64,000 bases of DNA from Phycisphaerales bacterium (GCA_020639095.1 JACKHH010000008.1:52920-116919); one strand, 5' to 3'; shown: positions 46,036 through 56,051, numbered from the stretch's first letter. The notes: generated from the sequence alone by a model not told the origin. Program-made: numbers and translations.

Positions 46036-46698
46036 GTGAGACGTACCAGCCGCCGTAGCCAATTCCCCATGAATTCCCCACGCTCCCGCGCTGCGCGTTT
46101 GATGCGGGCCCGCGGAAGAGCGTCGCTTGCCGTGCTTGCGACGCTGGGCACAGCCATACTGATGGCGTGGACGACTTCAACGGTGATCGGTCGCAGTCTC
46201 GCGGAACCGCCGACGTGGCCTGAGTTGCAAACCGTGCGCGCCCCGCGCGTCGTCGTGGTGAAATCGAAACGCACACTGTACCTGTTTGACGGCGATCGCC
46301 TGGTGCGCGCGTACCCGGTCGCGCTCGGCGTGCAGCCCGTGGGGCAGAAAACCCATGCAGGTGACGGACACACCCCGGAAGGCGTGTTCCGCGTCTGCAC
46401 GCGAACAACGGAAAGCCGCTACCATCGCTTCCTCGGTATCAGCTACCCCGACAAAGCGGCTGCCCTGCGCGGGCTGCGTGATGGGCTGATCAGCTTCGGC
46501 GAATTTCACGAGTTGATCGCCGCCGATGAGAAAAACCAATGTCCTTCGTGGTCGACGGCGTTGGGTGGCGGCATTGGCTTGCACGGGCACGGCAGCGCCG
46601 GTGACTGGTCCGCGGGCTGCGTCGCGCTCGATGACGCGGACATTGAAGAACTCTTCGACGTACTGCGCGTCGGTGACGAGGTGGAGATCCTCCCGTAA
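46036..46698 (+). CDS. L,D-transpeptidase (YkuD family)
   Basis: It crosslinks peptidoglycan or anchors proteins. The 220-residue protein has one N-terminal membrane segment (ASLAVLATLGTAILMAWTTS) and a YkuD domain with VVVVKSKRTLYLFDGDRLVR, GDGHTPEGVFRV and the catalytic GIGLHGHGSAGDWSAGCVAL. The GTG at 46036 follows GGAGG by nine bases; an ATG at 46018 would place that Shine-Dalgarno inside the gene, and a start at 46069 is possible. It is divergent from the ECF sigma gene. Confidence 0.9.
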   Translation: MRRTSRRSQFPMNSPRSRAARLMRARGRASLAVLATLGTAILMAWTTSTVIGRSLAEPPTWPELQTVRAPRVVVVKSKRTLYLFDGDRLVRAYPVALGVQPVGQKTHAGDGHTPEGVFRVCTRTTESRYHRFLGISYPDKAAALRGLRDGLISFGEFHELIAADEKNQCPSWSTALGGGIGLHGHGSAGDWSAGCVALDDADIEELFDVLRVGDEVEILP

Positions 46699-46725
46699 CG
46701 ACGGGACGCTCCGTAAACTCGAACA

Positions 46726-48243
46726 ATGGCAACAACTCCCATGGCTGCTGAGATGGACCAATTCAGCCGAGAGGCCTGGAAGGAACTCGCGAGCGTGCTT
46801 GCGACGATCAACTCGTCGCTCGAGCCCGATCGCGTGCTCGATGCCATTGCGCAGTCGGCGGCTCGCATCATGAACGCGGAGGCGAGCAGCGTCCTTACGC
46901 TCGATCATCGCCGCGAAAAACTGGTCTTCGCAGCCGCCAGCGGCCCCGTCGGTGGCGAGTTGATCGGCACCGAGTTCGACGCGAATCTGGGCATCGCCGG
47001 TCGCGCGGTCAATCAGCGCAGCGTTGAGGTCGTGCGCGACGTGGCGACCGACCCCGGCCACTTCGGCGGAATCGACAAGAAGAGCACGTTCGTCACGCGC
47101 GAGTTGTTGGCGGCGCCGATGATCTTTCGCGACGACGTGATTGGTGTGGTCGAGGTCATCAATCGCCGCAACGGCAACTTCAACGACGCCGACATCGAAG
47201 TGCTGCGTCTCTTCGCCGAGCTGGCTGCCACCGGTGTCAGCAACGCGCGCGATCACCAACAGCTCAAACGCGAGAACCAGGGGCTGCGCGAATCGTTCGC
47301 GGTGCGCGACTCAGGCATCATCGGCCAGAGCGCCGCGCTGTCGCAGGTGCAGACGTTGTGCAAACGCGTCGCGCGGAGCAACGCGACCGTGCTGCTGCTC
47401 GGCGAAACGGGTACCGGTAAGGAACTCACCGCCCGGCACATTCACTCGCTTTCGGATCGCAAGGAACGCACCTTCATCGGGATCAACTGTGCGGCGCTCG
47501 CAGAGACGCTGCTGGAAAGCGAACTCTTCGGCCATGAGAAAGGCGCGTTCACCGGTGCGGCGGCGCGCAAGATCGGTCGCTTCGAGCTTGCGGAAGGCGG
47601 CACGCTGTTTCTCGACGAGATCGGCGACATATCAGCCGCGACGCAGGTCAAACTACTTCGCGTGTTGCAGGAGCGTGAGTTCGTGCGTGTCGGTGGCACG
47701 ACAACGGTTGCGTGCGACGTGCGGATCATCGCCGCGACCAACCGCGACCTGCCCGCCGCCATCGCCGACGGGAGCTTCCGCGAGGATTTGTACTACCGGC
47801 TCAACGTTTTCCCAATCAGCCTGCCCCCGCTGCGTGAACGTCGCGAGGACATCCCGCAGCTCGTTGCGCATTTCGTGCAGCGTTCCGCAAAGGATCTGGG
47901 CGTGCAGACGCCAACCATCTCGTCAGAAGCCAACGCAACGCTTTCGGGGCACAGTTGGCCGGGGAACATCCGCGAATTGCAGAACGTCGTCGAACGCATG
48001 GTGCTGATGTGCGACGGCGGCGAAATCCTGCCCATGCACCTGCCGCGGGAAATCGTCGGCTCGACGCAGGAGGAATTCGAAACCGGCATGCCCACCGGAC
48101 TGCGGGGATACGAACGCGCGATGATCGTGCAGGCGCTACGCGACAACGGGTGGAACCAGACCCGCGCGGCAAAGTCACTCGGCATCAGCCGGGACAACCT
48201 TCGCTATCGCGTCAAGAAGTACGACATCTCCAAACCCAACTGA
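46726..48243 (+). CDS. GAF-domain sigma-54-dependent transcriptional activator
   Basis: This 505-residue NtrC-type activator has a GAF sensor domain (about 20-180). The AAA+ core shows Walker A GETGTGKE, the sigma-54-contacting GAFTGA loop near residue 273, LFLDEIGD (Walker B) and an arginine finger region. A Fis-type helix-turn-helix (NQTRAAKSLGISRDNLRYRV) closes the protein. The signal is read by the GAF domain rather than a receiver domain, so it responds to a small ligand or redox state rather than to a kinase. It shows sigma-54 is used in this organism. Confidence 0.94.
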   Translation: MATTPMAAEMDQFSREAWKELASVLATINSSLEPDRVLDAIAQSAARIMNAEASSVLTLDHRREKLVFAAASGPVGGELIGTEFDANLGIAGRAVNQRSVEVVRDVATDPGHFGGIDKKSTFVTRELLAAPMIFRDDVIGVVEVINRRNGNFNDADIEVLRLFAELAATGVSNARDHQQLKRENQGLRESFAVRDSGIIGQSAALSQVQTLCKRVARSNATVLLLGETGTGKELTARHIHSLSDRKERTFIGINCAALAETLLESELFGHEKGAFTGAAARKIGRFELAEGGTLFLDEIGDISAATQVKLLRVLQEREFVRVGGTTTVACDVRIIAATNRDLPAAIADGSFREDLYYRLNVFPISLPPLRERREDIPQLVAHFVQRSAKDLGVQTPTISSEANATLSGHSWPGNIRELQNVVERMVLMCDGGEILPMHLPREIVGSTQEEFETGMPTGLRGYERAMIVQALRDNGWNQTRAAKSLGISRDNLRYRVKKYDISKPN

Positions 48244-48554
48244 TTCCCTCCTGAACGACTGGAAAACATCGCAAGATGCACCCCGCCCAGTCTTCGCGCG
48301 GGGTGGCACGGTCTGACGAAGTCAGGCCGTGGAGCGACTGGGAACGGATCACGGCATTGCTGCGCAAGACCATGCCACCCACTTTGATCCGCTATCCGAC
48401 GTCCGATACGCCCTTGGATCGCGGACCGCCGTTTGGTAAAATCGCGATTATCGGAGGATGGATCACAACCCCGCTGTCGCCCCGCGTGCGAATCGATTCG
48501 CGTGCCATTTGCGTGACAGCGGCGGGTTGCAAACCACACTGAAGGGAAAGTGGC
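48244..48554. other. Gene-free spacer with a two-hairpin repeat
   Basis: The spacer is about 310 bp. It contains the GGTGGCACGG element at 48299-48380 and then a probable promoter region with no recognisable box. The next gene has GGGAAAG upstream of its ATG. Confidence 0.6.
48299..48380. repeat. GGTGGCACGG two-hairpin element, copy 2
   Basis: It begins GGGTGGCACGGTCTGACGAA, pairing with GTCAGGCCG, and ends with CCATGCCACCC. It has the same two-hairpin plan as 35424-35505, with arm sequences exchanged. Confidence 0.8.
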
Positions 48555-50654
48555 ATGACCTCAATTCGTCTATTCGGGCGCTACGCGACCATCTTCGCTA
48601 TTCTGCTCACCACGACCGCAATGCACGCAACGGCCGCCACCCCGCCCGAGCAAATCACGGGCGAAAGTATGGACGCTTGGCTGATCCTCTACAACGCGGA
48701 CTCCAGTGGGCTCGACGCCAATTCCAACGGCACCAACGACAGCGTCGAGTGGAAGGATTGGTTTATCTCAACGCACGGCATTTCCCATCCGCGCACGCTC
48801 GGGCTGACCGATCCCGACGGGTATTGGTACAAGGAATGGGCGGGCATGCAGGAGAATTTCGCTTCGACGAGCGGTTTGTGGGGACAGGTATCCGACTACT
48901 TGAATACCGACACCAACGGCGACGAGGTCGTCGGCATCCTGGTGGGCTACAACGTACCGGGCATCTGGGACATCTACAGCCGAGACCCTTCGGGCATCTC
49001 AATCGTGCACCGTCGCGGTGCGAAATCGGTCGCGTCTGCACTGATGCACGTGACCGCATCGCCGCCTACCGCCGGTCGCGGATACCAGACGAACCCAATT
49101 CTCATCCCCGCGGACATCAACTATTGGACCTGCCATCAGGTGTTTCCCTGGTCGAATCTGCCGACCACCGGAAACATCACGAAGAAGGTGCTGCTCGACC
49201 GCGGGCTCAACCGCGTGTACATCACCGCGCGCATCGACGGGCCGAGCCTGGAGGATGCGAAAGACCTGACGCGCCGCGCACTCGCGATCATGAACGGTGA
49301 AGTTGAAATCGGGCCCGATGAAACCATGTGGCAGGACTGGGTCGACGACCGCACGAATCTGCCCTACTGGTCGGACCTGGGCGCTGCCGTGACGGCGGGC
49401 CATCGCGATCTGCGTTGGAGCAAGTTCATGTTCGACGGCATCATCGACTTCGACTCCAACGGGAACAAGGAATGCTCCATGCTCCCCTGCCCGCCGGAAG
49501 TGTATCCGACGCGCGATATCGGTATGTTCGGTTTTGAGTACGTCAATGGCTGGGCGGAGGACATCAACAACGACGGCATCGGCGACCGCACGTTCCGCAC
49601 GGTGTGCAAGTCGCCGCCTGGTATGCGCATGTTCGCCGGTACGTGGTCGAGTTGGGCGGGCTGCACGCTGCGTTTTCGTTCGACCGACCCGCGGCCTTGC
49701 CTGGCCTACAGCAACAACCCGCCGCTCAACCCCGACTACTTGACGACGAACAACCTCGCCTGGGTTGACAGCCAGTTCACCTTCAACGCGCTCTGGCCCG
49801 ATTGTGACGGCGACGGGCAGATCGACCCGGTCGGAGGGTACGCGGCCGTTGTGGGTTCCGCGACGTGCGAACCGGGATCCGCGGGTTTCTTCAATCCGGG
49901 TGTTTTCCTTGAGCGCATCCGCAACGGCGCCACGCTCGCGGAGGCCTCGCTCATCGCATCGCCGCGCGTACACCACAGCTACGAGTACGTCGGCGATCCG
50001 TTCCTCAAGTTACCCCGCCCCCTGCCCACGGACTGCAATACGAACGGCGTCGACGATTATCGCGAAATCACGGCGGGCAGCAGCCTCGACAGCAACAGCA
50101 ACGGTATTCCCGACGAATGCGAAGCCGATTGCGACGGCAATGGACTCAACAACCTCTGCGAGGTCGTGCGCCACTACGTGCCCGACTGCAATCACAACGT
50201 CGTGCCCGACCTGTGCGACATCTGTGATGGCAACAGCACGGACTGCGACCTCAACGAAACGCCCGATGAATGCGATCTTGCCGCCGGCACCGCGACCGAT
50301 TTGAACACCAATGGATTGGCGGACAGTTGCGAAGATTGCAACACCAACGGTATTCCCGACTTCCTCGCGGAAGATTGCGATTTGCCCGATGACTTCGACC
50401 ACGATGGCGACGTCGATCTGTTCGACTTTGCAGCGCTTCAACGCTGCTTCGGCCAGGCGGGCATGTCGCTCGATCCGCAATGCGCGTGCGCGTTCGATTA
50501 TGGGGCGAGCCTGGACGACGTGATTGATCTCGACGACGCGATCAACTACGTCGATCACATGGACGCTATCGGCGGACCGAACACTGCGCCAACGTCGTGC
50601 TGGCAAACGTGGCAGGACGCTTATTACGAGAACATCTGCCCGCAAATGCCGTAG
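48555..50654 (+). CDS. Secreted protein with Asn/Asp-rich calcium-type repeats and dockerin-like end
   Basis: The 699-residue exported protein begins with a signal peptide (YATIFAILLTTTAMHATAAT). The N-terminal 460 residues form a domain I do not recognise. The C-terminal third is a run of short repeats of the DCNTNGVDDYREI and SNSNGIPDECE type, like thrombospondin-3 repeats, which bind calcium. The end has two dockerin-like Asp-rich loops (DDFDHDGDVDLFDFAALQRC and DDVIDLDDAINYVD). Such tails are common on planctomycete secreted proteins. GGGAAAG precedes the ATG. Confidence 0.8.
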   Translation: MTSIRLFGRYATIFAILLTTTAMHATAATPPEQITGESMDAWLILYNADSSGLDANSNGTNDSVEWKDWFISTHGISHPRTLGLTDPDGYWYKEWAGMQENFASTSGLWGQVSDYLNTDTNGDEVVGILVGYNVPGIWDIYSRDPSGISIVHRRGAKSVASALMHVTASPPTAGRGYQTNPILIPADINYWTCHQVFPWSNLPTTGNITKKVLLDRGLNRVYITARIDGPSLEDAKDLTRRALAIMNGEVEIGPDETMWQDWVDDRTNLPYWSDLGAAVTAGHRDLRWSKFMFDGIIDFDSNGNKECSMLPCPPEVYPTRDIGMFGFEYVNGWAEDINNDGIGDRTFRTVCKSPPGMRMFAGTWSSWAGCTLRFRSTDPRPCLAYSNNPPLNPDYLTTNNLAWVDSQFTFNALWPDCDGDGQIDPVGGYAAVVGSATCEPGSAGFFNPGVFLERIRNGATLAEASLIASPRVHHSYEYVGDPFLKLPRPLPTDCNTNGVDDYREITAGSSLDSNSNGIPDECEADCDGNGLNNLCEVVRHYVPDCNHNVVPDLCDICDGNSTDCDLNETPDECDLAAGTATDLNTNGLADSCEDCNTNGIPDFLAEDCDLPDDFDHDGDVDLFDFAALQRCFGQAGMSLDPQCACAFDYGASLDDVIDLDDAINYVDHMDAIGGPNTAPTSCWQTWQDAYYENICPQMP

Positions 50655-50839
50655 CGGCTGATCCGCGTACGCCGACACAAACCGGATGCAAAGATTCCGC
50701 GCGCCAGCGGTTTACATCGACGGTGCGGATGGCTTATCCTCAGAATGCATCGGGGGTCGCTACGGGGGAGAATCTGCGGGGATTCCTCACGCATTACCGT
50801 TGTCTACGCTTAACCCATGCTCTTGCTTGCGCGGATACC

Positions 50840-52276
50840 ATGAAAACCATGCTGAATCTTTCGAGACTTTCGGTCATTCTCATCGCGGCGTGCTGGTGCT
50901 GCACGGCTGATGCTGTCACGGACCTGACCACGACCCGCGTCGCCACGGGGCTGAATCTTCCGCTGTTCGTCGGAGCGCCTCCCGGGGATACCGATCGCCT
51001 GTTCATCGTGGAACAGAACACGGCAGTCATCAAGATCATGGATCTGAACACGATGACGATCAACGCGACGCCGTTCGTCACCGTCACCGACGTGCGCACG
51101 AACGGCAGTGAACAGGGCCTGCTCGGTCTCGCGTTCCACCCCGACTATGCGTCGAACGGCATTTTCTTCGTGGACTACACTTCGAACTCGCTGGGCGGCG
51201 ATACGGTTATTGCCAAGTACACCGTCTCCGCGAATCCCGACATCGCCGATGCTGGTTCCAAGACCACCGTCCTGAGTATTGATCAGCCGTTCACGAATCA
51301 CAACGGCGGGTGGATTGGCTTCAGCCCCATCGACGGCTACCTCTACATCGCCATGGGTGACGGCGGCAGCGCCTGCGACCAGACCGAGCGCGCACAGAAT
51401 ATCAACGTGCTGCTCGGCAAGATCCTGCGTATCGACGTGGACGGCGACGACTTCCCCGGCGACGCTACGCGCAACTACGCCATTCCGCTGGACAACCCCT
51501 TCGTGGGCACCAACGGAGCCGATGAAGTGTTCGACTCCGGTTTGCGAAATCCCTACCGATGCAGCTTCGATCGCCTGACCGGAGACCTTTACATCGGTGA
51601 TGTCGGCCAAGATCGGCGCGAAGAAGTCTCGTTCCACCCCGCCGGTGAACCGGGCGGGCGCAACTTCGGTTGGGACTGCATGGAAGGCACGTTCTGTTCG
51701 TCGATCGCACCAAGTAGCTGCGCACCTGTCGGCTGCACGTGCAACGACCCCGCACTGACGATGCCGATCTACGACTACAACCAATACCAGACAACCCGCC
51801 AAGCCGTGACCGGTGGCTACGTTTATCGCGGATGCGAGATTCCCGACTTGCGCGGCACGTACTTCTTCGCGGACTACGCGTCAGCCGAAATCTGGTCCTT
51901 TCACTATGACGGTGTGACCGCGCCGATCGTCACCGACCGCACGGACGAACTCGCACCGCCAGCGGCTGAGGGGAGCATCGCCTGGATTTCGTCGTTCGGC
52001 GAAGACGGCAACGGTGAACTCTACATCTGCGATATCTTCGGTGGTGAGATTTTCAAGATCATTCCAGGCGGTGCGGTGGATGCCCCGACGCCGCATGACT
52101 ACAACAACGATGGCGAGGTGGGCTACTTCGATCTGAGCAAGTTCGACACCTGCCTCACCGGCCCCGGATCGACATTCACCGATTGCCTCTGCGACGTGTT
52201 CAACACCCACACGGGCACGGGGAATGCGATTGACCTGCGCGATTTCGCCGACTTCGAAGACGCTTTTGGAAACTGA
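50840..52276 (+). CDS. Secreted PQQ-type sugar dehydrogenase-like propeller with dockerin-like tail
   Basis: The 478-residue exported protein starts at ATG 50840 with a signal peptide. The soluble glucose dehydrogenase-like propeller shows EQGLLGLAFHPDYASNGIFF, GGWIGFSPIDGYLYIAMGDG, VFDSGLRNPYRCSFDRLTGD and IGDVGQDRREE. A Cys-rich insert lies near residues 285-310. The tail (HDYNNDGEVGYFDLSKFDTC and IDLRDFADFEDAFGN) is the same dockerin-like type as in the gene just upstream. Enzymatic activity is plausible from the fold; the sugar is unknown. Confidence 0.88.
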   Translation: MKTMLNLSRLSVILIAACWCCTADAVTDLTTTRVATGLNLPLFVGAPPGDTDRLFIVEQNTAVIKIMDLNTMTINATPFVTVTDVRTNGSEQGLLGLAFHPDYASNGIFFVDYTSNSLGGDTVIAKYTVSANPDIADAGSKTTVLSIDQPFTNHNGGWIGFSPIDGYLYIAMGDGGSACDQTERAQNINVLLGKILRIDVDGDDFPGDATRNYAIPLDNPFVGTNGADEVFDSGLRNPYRCSFDRLTGDLYIGDVGQDRREEVSFHPAGEPGGRNFGWDCMEGTFCSSIAPSSCAPVGCTCNDPALTMPIYDYNQYQTTRQAVTGGYVYRGCEIPDLRGTYFFADYASAEIWSFHYDGVTAPIVTDRTDELAPPAAEGSIAWISSFGEDGNGELYICDIFGGEIFKIIPGGAVDAPTPHDYNNDGEVGYFDLSKFDTCLTGPGSTFTDCLCDVFNTHTGTGNAIDLRDFADFEDAFGN

Positions 52277-52282
52277 CCAATC

Positions 52283-52309
52283 AGAGCCGCGCCCGTAAGG
52301 AAGCGGAAC
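52283..52309. repeat. Diverged CCGAGCCGCGAC repeat
   Basis: AGAGCCGCGCCCGTAAGGAA followed by GCGGAAC is an inverted, diverged copy of the family at 17027 and 34378. Confidence 0.5.
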
Positions 52310-52324
52310 AAAACGGCAACGTAG

Positions 52325-53734
52325 CTACGCGCTGCCGTCCAGCGTAAACTCCGCGCCGCGCTCCGGCAGGTGGACGTTGCGATAGCCGTCTCCCTTGAGC
52401 GTTGCGCGCAGCTTCTCGGATTGATCCGGCTCGCCGTGTACCAGGAAACATCCGCGGTTCTCAGACGCACGCGGGGCCAAGTGTCGACGCAGTTCGTTCG
52501 CGTCCGCGTGTGAACTGAATCCGTTGAGCACGACGACCTCGGCTTTGAGGTCGTACATCCTCCCGTAGATTTTCACCTCGGGCACGCGTTCAACAATCCG
52601 CCGGCCCAGCGTGTGCATCGCCTGGTATCCCACAATCATGATCGTGTTGCGCACCTTGTTGACGCCATGCTTGAGATGGTGAAGGATGCGACCGGCTTCA
52701 CACATCCCGCTGGCGGCGATGACCACACACGGCGTTCGCCGCCGGTTTAGCGCTTTTGACCCTTCCGTCTCGCGAATGAAGTGTACGTTCGGCCCGCTGA
52801 GCAGGTGCCCCACCTCGCGGAAGAACGTGCGCGCGTCGCGGTCGTAGCATTCCGGGTGCATCTTGAAGACGTCAGTCGCGTTGATCGCGAGCGGAGAGTC
52901 AACGTACACCGGTATCGGCGAAAGTTCGCCCTCGTTGAAGAGCATGTTGAGGTTGTAGAGCAGCGTTTGCGTACGCCCCACGCTGAATGCCGGGATGATC
53001 ACTTTACCGCGACGCGCGATGGTGCGTTTGACCGCATCGCGCAGCGGCGCTTTCATGTCAGCCACCGGCGGTGACGTGCGCCCGCCGTAGGTCGATTCGC
53101 TGATGATGTAGTCGCACGGCGGAATGGGCTGCGGGTCGCGGAGAATCGGCACGCCCCAACGACCGACGTCGCCGGTGAAGAAGACGCGCACCGTTTTGCC
53201 CTCGTTCTCCGTGATCTCCAGCAAAACGCCAGCCGACCCCAACATGTGGCCCGCTTCGATAAACTGCCCGCGCACCCCCTCGACCACGTGGAACCAGCGG
53301 TTGTACGCGTGCGCACTCGTCAGCCGAAGCGTCTCGGGTACGTCATTCGGATCGTAGAGCGCGTCGATCGGCGGAAGTCCATTGCGGCGGCGCTTCTTGT
53401 TGAGGTATTTCGCATCCTCCTCCTGAATGTGTGCCGAGTCCTGCAACAGGATGGCTGCGAGGTCGCGCGTCGCGAACGTGCAGTGGATTGACCCGGAGAA
53501 CCCGTCCTTCACCAGCTTGGGCAAACGCCCGCAGTGGTCGATGTGCGCGTGCGAGAGGACAACGGCTTTGATGTCGCGCGCGTCGCAGGGAAACGTGCGG
53601 TTCTTCTCCTCCGTCTCCGCACGACGTCCCTGGAACAGACCGCAATCCAGCGCGATGAGCGCGCCGTTTGCCTCCACCAGATGCATCGAACCGGTCACTT
53701 CACCGGCAGCGCCGTGAAACAGCAGTCGGGGCAT
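52325..53734 (-). CDS. Beta-CASP metallo-beta-lactamase-fold RNase-like protein
   Basis: The 469-residue cytoplasmic protein starts MPRLLFHGAAGEVTGSMHLV. It has the metal motif SHAHIDHCGRLP, EAGHMLGSAGV, FFTGDVGRWG, and a beta-CASP domain with PCVVIAASGMCEAGRILHHL and NGFSSHADA. This matches archaeal/bacterial CPSF-like RNases. The ATG at 53734 has GAGG six bases upstream; an ATG at 53740 lies right on that Shine-Dalgarno. Confidence 0.92.
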   Translation of the reverse strand: MPRLLFHGAAGEVTGSMHLVEANGALIALDCGLFQGRRAETEEKNRTFPCDARDIKAVVLSHAHIDHCGRLPKLVKDGFSGSIHCTFATRDLAAILLQDSAHIQEEDAKYLNKKRRRNGLPPIDALYDPNDVPETLRLTSAHAYNRWFHVVEGVRGQFIEAGHMLGSAGVLLEITENEGKTVRVFFTGDVGRWGVPILRDPQPIPPCDYIISESTYGGRTSPPVADMKAPLRDAVKRTIARRGKVIIPAFSVGRTQTLLYNLNMLFNEGELSPIPVYVDSPLAINATDVFKMHPECYDRDARTFFREVGHLLSGPNVHFIRETEGSKALNRRRTPCVVIAASGMCEAGRILHHLKHGVNKVRNTIMIVGYQAMHTLGRRIVERVPEVKIYGRMYDLKAEVVVLNGFSSHADANELRRHLAPRASENRGCFLVHGEPDQSEKLRATLKGDGYRNVHLPERGAEFTLDGSA

Positions 53735-53975
53735 GGCCATCCTCGCATGCGTGAACAATTCCGCGAAACACGAACTGTAGACGTGATCGCGAAGCACGGC
53801 AACCAAGAACTCAGAACGCGCCGAGGCTCGATCCACAAGCACTTCCGGACGTCCCAGCAAACTTCGCGACGTAGACTTGCGTGAGACACCGCGACGCCCT
53901 TACCTTGCTGCGCTGGACGTGCGATCGCGCGCGTCGCAACAGCAAGCGACATGATCGGAGCACACGGAGCGATAC

Positions 53976-56051
53976 TTGGACGCACCATCCCGTCAACCGA
54001 CTCCCTTTCGCAGTACGCTCGCCATCGCAGTGAGCACCTGCGTTGCGCTGGCACTGCTCGATATGCTCGGCGGGCTGCTCCGCGCCCCCAACACATTCGC
54101 CCCACTGTCTGCTGCCATGATCTCGTACGGCGTCTCGCTGCTGGCGTTCACGTTGCTGTATTTTGGCGTTGCACTCACGCTGGGGCCGTACTTCGTCTTT
54201 GCATTTCGCCTCAATCCGATGTGCTGCGCCACGTCGCTGAGCACGTTCTGGATCACGCTGCTCACGTGCAGTTCTGCCACGCTCGGTGCACATACGCCGC
54301 GCGACGCGGCTCAGCGGCGCACATTGCTGCTCTGCGCATTGGCTGCGTTGATCGTCGGCGTGGTCGCATACCCGCTCGCCCGCAAGCTACTTGCACCGAC
54401 TGGCGCTGCGAAAGCATGGGGACGACGCGCGCTGATCGCGTTGCTCATGCTGGCTACCGCCGTGGGTGCGTTGTGGTTGCACCATAACAGTGGCGGTGGC
54501 GGCGGTGTACTGGTTGCGTTGATCGTGCTCTGCATGGCGTGCTTGCTTGGCATTATCGCAAGCACAGGCGACGCGCCCGCGAAACGGCTTCGGCGTGCCG
54601 GCCTGCTGGTTGCGTGGCCACTCGTAATCGTAGCGTGCGTGGGTGTTGGCGGAACCGCGAAACGTCAGTTTGCTGCCCTGGCCGCCGGCGACCTGCGCGT
54701 ACCGCACGTCGTGGTTATTGTCGTTGACACCTTGCGGGCTGACGCACTTTCGTGCTACGGGCAAACCGCAATCAGCACCCCGCACATCGACGCGTTTGCG
54801 ACCAAGGGCGTACGTTTCGCCAACGCCATGTCGGCGGCTCCCTGGACCGTACCCGGAACCGCATCGCTGATGACCGGGCTGTCACCGCTGGCGCACGGCG
54901 CGCACTCTGGCGGGGTTGCCGTACCCGACAACGCGCGAACGCTGGCTGAGTATCTCGAAGACGCCGGCTACCGCACCGGCGCGATTGGTTTCAACCCGCA
55001 CCTCAGCCCGCTGGTCGCCAACCTCAACCAGGGCATCGACGACTACCGCATGTTCCCGCGCGTACCCACCGACACGATCGGTGACAAACTGGTGGCTGTT
55101 CTGATCAACCGCTTCATGGGAAAACCGCCAGAGGTGACCACGACGCAACTCACCGACCTGGCCATCGACTGGGTGACGGAGCACGCGGAGGAACCCTTCT
55201 TCCTCTGGTTGCACTACTTTGATCCGCACCTGCCCTACGCACCGCCCGCGAAGTACCTTGAAGGCACCACGTCAACGCCCACGATCCGCAACGCGTTCGT
55301 CGACATGCCCAATGTTCGCGAGGGGCACCTCGTACCCACTGCTGCTGATCGCGCCCGAATTCACGAACTCTATCTCGGGGAAGTACGCTACGTTGACGAT
55401 CAGGTGCAGCGGCTGCTCGACAAATTGCAGGAGTTGGGCATCTATGACGAAGCGATTGTCATACTCACCAGCGACCACGGCGAGGAGTTCTGGGATCACA
55501 AGGGTTTCGAGCACGGCCACTCGGTGTATCGCGAAGTGCTCAACGTTCCGCTGATCGTGAAAACGCCGGGCCAAACAACAACTGGCTTCATCGATCAGCC
55601 GGTGAGCACGGAAAGCGTGGTACCGACCGTGCTCGACCTTTGCGGTATCGACTATGAAACCGAGTCGCTGACGGGACGGTCGCTCGTACCACTCTTGCAA
55701 CAATCAACGGACGCCGCCGGTGGTGATGCAGCCGCCCGCCCCGTTCTCAGCACGGGCCTGATCTACTATGAGGATCGCATCGGCTTGGTGTATGACGGCT
55801 ACAAGTACATCCGCTGGTTGATCTGTGGTGATGAAGAGTTGTACGACCTGCGCACCGATCCCTACGAACAGCACAATCTATTGCCGCTCGAAGACGAAAC
55901 CCCCCTTCTGCAAGCCCGCGCCCTAGTCGCCCAAGCCGAGCAAGACGCCAACCGCCTCAAGGAACACTGGGACTTGGGCGAACCCACCAAGGTAGAAATG
56001 GACGACGCCACCCTGGAACGCCTCCGCAACCTCGGCTACGTCGGCAACTGA
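53976..56051 (+). CDS. Membrane-anchored sulfatase/phosphatase-fold protein without the usual Cys nucleophile
   Basis: The 691-residue protein has about six N-terminal membrane segments, then a large extracytoplasmic alkaline-phosphatase-superfamily domain from residue 242: VVIVVDTLRADALSCYG, GLSPLAHGAHSG, LHYFDPHLPY, ILTSDHGEEFWDHKGFEHGH and a C-terminal LRNLGYVG. At the nucleophile position the sequence is APWTVPGTASL, with Thr291 and no Cys in the CxPxR context, so it cannot form formylglycine in the standard way. The Thr resembles LtaS/EptA-type phospho-transferases. The TTG start has GGAG upstream. Confidence 0.85.
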   Translation: MDAPSRQPTPFRSTLAIAVSTCVALALLDMLGGLLRAPNTFAPLSAAMISYGVSLLAFTLLYFGVALTLGPYFVFAFRLNPMCCATSLSTFWITLLTCSSATLGAHTPRDAAQRRTLLLCALAALIVGVVAYPLARKLLAPTGAAKAWGRRALIALLMLATAVGALWLHHNSGGGGGVLVALIVLCMACLLGIIASTGDAPAKRLRRAGLLVAWPLVIVACVGVGGTAKRQFAALAAGDLRVPHVVVIVVDTLRADALSCYGQTAISTPHIDAFATKGVRFANAMSAAPWTVPGTASLMTGLSPLAHGAHSGGVAVPDNARTLAEYLEDAGYRTGAIGFNPHLSPLVANLNQGIDDYRMFPRVPTDTIGDKLVAVLINRFMGKPPEVTTTQLTDLAIDWVTEHAEEPFFLWLHYFDPHLPYAPPAKYLEGTTSTPTIRNAFVDMPNVREGHLVPTAADRARIHELYLGEVRYVDDQVQRLLDKLQELGIYDEAIVILTSDHGEEFWDHKGFEHGHSVYREVLNVPLIVKTPGQTTTGFIDQPVSTESVVPTVLDLCGIDYETESLTGRSLVPLLQQSTDAAGGDAAARPVLSTGLIYYEDRIGLVYDGYKYIRWLICGDEELYDLRTDPYEQHNLLPLEDETPLLQARALVAQAEQDANRLKEHWDLGEPTKVEMDDATLERLRNLGYVGN

